Positions 13,461 through 15,737 of a stretch of DNA of 15,737 nt are shown here, in pieces. How positions within the stretch are numbered: position 1 is the first letter of the stretch; each line of letters starts with the position of its first letter. The notes beneath the pieces were generated by a model, which was not told where the DNA came from, did no database searches, and saw only the letters and a program-made list of their open reading frames with translations. The DNA lies in the NCBI GenBank assembly GCA_050011095.1, contig JBEKJU010000056.1:1-15737 (forward strand), written 5' to 3'. The stretch comes from JBEKJU01 sp050011095 (GTDB taxonomy: Bacteria > Desulfobacterota > Syntrophorhabdia > Syntrophorhabdales > WCHB1-27). The position numbers and the translations under genes are program-made.

Positions 13461-14885
13461 GTGTCTGTCCGCTCGATCCGGACCCGGCTCACCCTCTGGT
13501 ACACCGGTCTTTTGGCCCTCACATTCGTGATCCTCGGTGTCACCGCATATCTGCTCGTGAGCTATACCCTTAACAGGGAGACGGATTCCGCCCTGAGGAG
13601 TGTCGCGGAGACCCTTGCCGAGAGGAACGTGGCCGAGACACGCGTGCAGTTCCCGCCGGATATTGACGATATTTTCCGCCGCTTCTTCGGCCCCGCCCCC
13701 GTGGCCCCCTATTTCGAGTGGCTCGACCCTCAGGCGCTCCTCCGGAGGGAATCGAACAAGCCCCATATTCCGTCCCTGAGCCGCGAGGCCAGGGAAAATG
13801 CCATGAGAGGCATAGCGAGCTTCGAGACCATCAAGGGGGCGGGGATGCATCCCGTGAGGGTCCTCACCTGGCCTGTCATTGATTCGGGAAGGGTGGTCGC
13901 GGTGGTGCGCGTGGGTATGTCACAAATGAACCTGTCGAGGACCCTGTCCCATTTTCTCCTTATCATGGCCGCCCTTTTCCCCGTCGCCCTGGCGCTCGCC
14001 GGAGGGGGCGGATGGTTTTTCGCAAACCGGGCCCTGAGCCCCGTCGACAGGATGACGCAGGCCGCGCGAAAGATAAAGGCGGGTCAGCTCCATGCCAGAC
14101 TGGAGAAGACAGGGGCGAACGACGAACTGGACAGGCTGGCTGACACCCTCAACGAGATGCTCGGTCGCCTCGAAGGTGCCTTTACCGAGATGCGCCGGTT
14201 TAGCGCGGATGCGTCCCATGAGCTGCAGACGCCCCTCACGATCCTTCGCGGTGAGATAGAGGTTGCCCTCCGCTCGAAGAGAAGTCCCGAGGAGTACACG
14301 GACGTGCTGAAAAGCGCCCTTGAGGAGATACAGAGGATATCGTCCCTGGTGGAGGGGCTCCTCCTTTTGGCCCGGTCTGATGCGGGCATGCTCAAAATGG
14401 ACCGGGCGCATGTCGATCTCGTTCTGGTGGCGGAAGAGGTCTTGACCCGGCTCGACGCCCTGGCTTCGGGCAAGGCGGTATTGCTCAGCCTCGGTGAGAT
14501 AGAGCCCCTCGAAGTCTCGGGGGACCTCATGCACCTGAGGCGTCTCCTCCTCAATCTTGTGGAGAACGCCATAAAATATACGGCTCCCGGAGGGACGGTC
14601 CTCGTGACGATCACCCGGAGCGGCCCGTCCGCGGTCCTTGCGGTCAGGGACACGGGAAGAGGCATCTCCCCTGAAGAGCAGCAAAAGATATTTCAACGAT
14701 TTTACCGGTCGGCCGATGCCCGGTCGCAGGGCCTGGGGGGCTCGGGCCTGGGCCTTTCCATCGTCAAATCGATTGTCGAGGCTCATGAAGGGAGGATAGA
14801 GCTCGAAAGCGCGCCGGGCGAGGGGAGCACCTTCCGTGTCTATCTCCCCCTCCCCCCACCGGCCGAGGAAGAGGAAAAATCATAA
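13461..14885 (+). CDS. Membrane sensor histidine kinase (heavy-metal-sensor-like)
   Basis: A 474-residue inner-membrane kinase beginning with GTG directly after the regulator's TAG; AAGGTGG in the preceding codons is the ribosome binding site. Transmembrane segments at about 11-34 and 163-188 enclose a periplasmic sensor of about 128 residues with no metal-binding cluster of His or Met that I could see. A HAMP domain (about 187-240) leads to the HisKA domain with phospho-acceptor H253 (ASHELQTPL) and the HATPase domain with N box (LLLNLVENAIKY, 362-373), G1 (DTGRG, 397-401), F box (FQRFYR) and G2 (GGSGLGLS). All catalytic motifs are intact. The architecture matches CusS/CopS-type kinases. It should phosphorylate the adjacent regulator. 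The ligand is unknown. Confidence 0.93.
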   Translation: MSVRSIRTRLTLWYTGLLALTFVILGVTAYLLVSYTLNRETDSALRSVAETLAERNVAETRVQFPPDIDDIFRRFFGPAPVAPYFEWLDPQALLRRESNKPHIPSLSREARENAMRGIASFETIKGAGMHPVRVLTWPVIDSGRVVAVVRVGMSQMNLSRTLSHFLLIMAALFPVALALAGGGGWFFANRALSPVDRMTQAARKIKAGQLHARLEKTGANDELDRLADTLNEMLGRLEGAFTEMRRFSADASHELQTPLTILRGEIEVALRSKRSPEEYTDVLKSALEEIQRISSLVEGLLLLARSDAGMLKMDRAHVDLVLVAEEVLTRLDALASGKAVLLSLGEIEPLEVSGDLMHLRRLLLNLVENAIKYTAPGGTVLVTITRSGPSAVLAVRDTGRGISPEEQQKIFQRFYRSADARSQGLGGSGLGLSIVKSIVEAHEGRIELESAPGEGSTFRVYLPLPPPAEEEEKS

Positions 14886-14948
14886 ACACCGGGGCGTTTT
14901 GGCGCGGCTTGCCGGGACTCGGGCAAAGGAGCGGATACATTAGAGGAT

Positions 14949-14977
14949 TCTAATCTTTCTTTAATTCAGTCTTAATT
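14949..14977 (+). promoter_or_regulatory. Three direct heptamer repeats, candidate response-regulator binding site
   Basis: TCTAATC (14949-14955), TTTAATT (14960-14966) and CTTAATT (14971-14977) share the core TAAT and have an exact 11-bp period. The last 11-bp unit ends 10 bases before the -10 box, where no normal -35 exists. PhoB/OmpR-family regulators bind tandem 7-bp sites with 4-bp spacers placed exactly so. Confidence 0.5.
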
Positions 14978-14991
14978 TTCCTCATTTATAT

Positions 14992-14997
14992 TATAAT
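14992..14997 (+). promoter_or_regulatory. -10 box of the HtrA-like protease gene
   Basis: A perfect TATAAT. The bases 17 upstream (GTCTTA) do not resemble TTGACA, which points to an activator-dependent promoter. The leader to the start codon is about 60 bases. Confidence 0.6.
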
Positions 14998-15064
14998 CTT
15001 GACAGGATAGGTCCAGGACCGGTGAAATGGTCGGGAAACTATGAGAAAAGGAGGAATGATCGGG

Positions 15065-15737
15065 ATGAATAAGCTGAAAGGTCATGTGCTCGCGGGAAAG
15101 TTCAGATACCCTGCGTTGGGCGCCGTGGCGGTAATGTGCCTGCTTGCAGGCATGCTCATTGCTTCATCGTTCGGTTTTGCCACGCATGTGCAGGCTACAC
15201 CCGGCCGAGGGGGGGCGGTAGGCGGGCCTCCGTCTTTCGTAGAGCTTGTGGAAGAGGTCGGACCTTCGGTCGTCAATGTGAAGGTGACCAAGCTTGAGAA
15301 GACGGAATTTCCCGACATGCCCGGGATCGAGGAGGGTCCCTTCGGCGATATGTTCAAACAGTTCTTTGGCGACATGCCCCGACATCCGCAGAATTTCAGG
15401 AGCCGGGGGGCGGGGTCCGGGGTGATCATCAACGCGGACGGCACGATCCTCACCAATAATCACGTGGTGGACGGGGCCCAGGAGATTACCGTCACCTTCG
15501 CCGACAAGCGGGAATTCAAGGCGCACGTCGTGGGCCGTGATCCCAAGACGGACCTTGCCGTCATCAGGATCGACGCGAAAGGGCGGTTCGCGGCGGCGAG
15601 GCTGGGCGACTCCGACGGGCTCAAGGTGGGCGAGTGGGTCATTGCCGTGGGGAACCCCTTCGGCCTCAGCAATACCGTCACGTCCGGCATAGTGAGCGCA
15701 AAAGGCAGGATCATCGGCGCCGGTCCCTACGACGACT
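15065..15737 (+). CDS. DegP/HtrA-like periplasmic serine protease (partial, 3' end outside window)
   Basis: The first 224 residues of a protease and chaperone of the HtrA family. ATG 15065 is chosen because AAAAGGAGG ends 10 bases upstream; in-frame ATGs at 15041 and 15056 are before or too close to it. Residues about 16-44 are a long hydrophobic signal peptide or membrane anchor (ALGAVAVMCLLAGMLIASS). The mature start SFVELVEEVGPSVVNVKV is typical, followed by a Gly/Phe-rich loop (FGDMFKQFFGDMP). H133 (LTNNHVVDGA) and D163 (PKTDLAVIRI) are two of the three catalytic residues; the serine motif and PDZ domains lie beyond the window. It degrades or refolds damaged envelope proteins. The preceding two-component system and the promoter repeats suggest envelope-stress control similar in logic to CpxR-degP. 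Confidence 0.93.
   Translation, partial: MNKLKGHVLAGKFRYPALGAVAVMCLLAGMLIASSFGFATHVQATPGRGGAVGGPPSFVELVEEVGPSVVNVKVTKLEKTEFPDMPGIEEGPFGDMFKQFFGDMPRHPQNFRSRGAGSGVIINADGTILTNNHVVDGAQEITVTFADKREFKAHVVGRDPKTDLAVIRIDAKGRFAAARLGDSDGLKVGEWVIAVGNPFGLSNTVTSGIVSAKGRIIGAGPYDD

Noticed and set aside
13920..14786. 288-codon minus-strand frame antisense to the histidine kinase
   Set aside because: Shadow of the kinase gene, whose motifs are complete; Arg/Gly/Pro-rich composition typical of such frames.

Overview
The window looks like a junction between an integrated mobile element (about 1-8006) and ordinary chromosome (about 8007-15737) of a fairly GC-rich Gram-negative bacterium. The chromosomal part has a MetA-type outer-membrane barrel, an OmpR-type two-component system and an HtrA protease. 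Together with the style of its dispersed palindromic repeats this suggests a deltaproteobacterial (Desulfobacterota-like) anaerobe. That taxonomic guess is weak because it rests on impression, not on any search.

Mobile element. Next to an initiator tRNA-Met gene (8007-8080, minus strand) lies a tyrosine recombinase gene (6831-7979, plus), whose stop codon is only 27 bases from the tRNA 3' end. This is the classical geometry of an element integrated into the 3' end of a tRNA gene. Upstream of the integrase, and tightly coupled to it, is a CGNR zinc-finger protein gene (6115-6828). A divergent control region (about 5955-6114) carries one good promoter in each direction and a 7-bp inverted repeat around the leftward -35 box. 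The leftward operon encodes an excisionase/AlpA-like helix-turn-helix protein, a large primase-polymerase/D5 helicase, possibly a small protein, an SF2 DEAH-type helicase, a helix-turn-helix protein resembling late phage regulators, and three uncharacterised small proteins. Many of these genes overlap by ATGA or sit within a few bases of each other. Between primase and helicase lies a striking set of 9-bp iteron-like repeats forming a 21-bp inverted repeat around an AT-rich 52-bp spacer. It is a candidate replication origin of the element. The far end of the element is outside the window, so a full prophage, a phage satellite (P4/PICI-like) and another integrative element cannot be told apart.

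Chromosomal side. A nitroreductase and a DegT/DnrJ-type aminotransferase form an ATGA-coupled pair (8198-9864). They are followed by a YajD-like HNH protein (10103-10429), a 570-bp non-coding tract of dispersed GC-rich repeats, a strong AT-rich promoter with a long leader, and a MetA/SphA-like outer-membrane protein (11236-12294) closed by a near-perfect intrinsic terminator. A second tract of palindromic repeats (about 12415-12640) precedes an OmpR/CusR-like response regulator and its sensor kinase (12789-14885). The last gene is a DegP/HtrA-like protease, cut by the window end. Its promoter carries three 7-bp direct repeats with an 11-bp period ending 10 bp upstream of a perfect TATAAT. This is the architecture of promoters activated by PhoB/OmpR-type regulators, which suggests that the neighbouring two-component system controls the protease.
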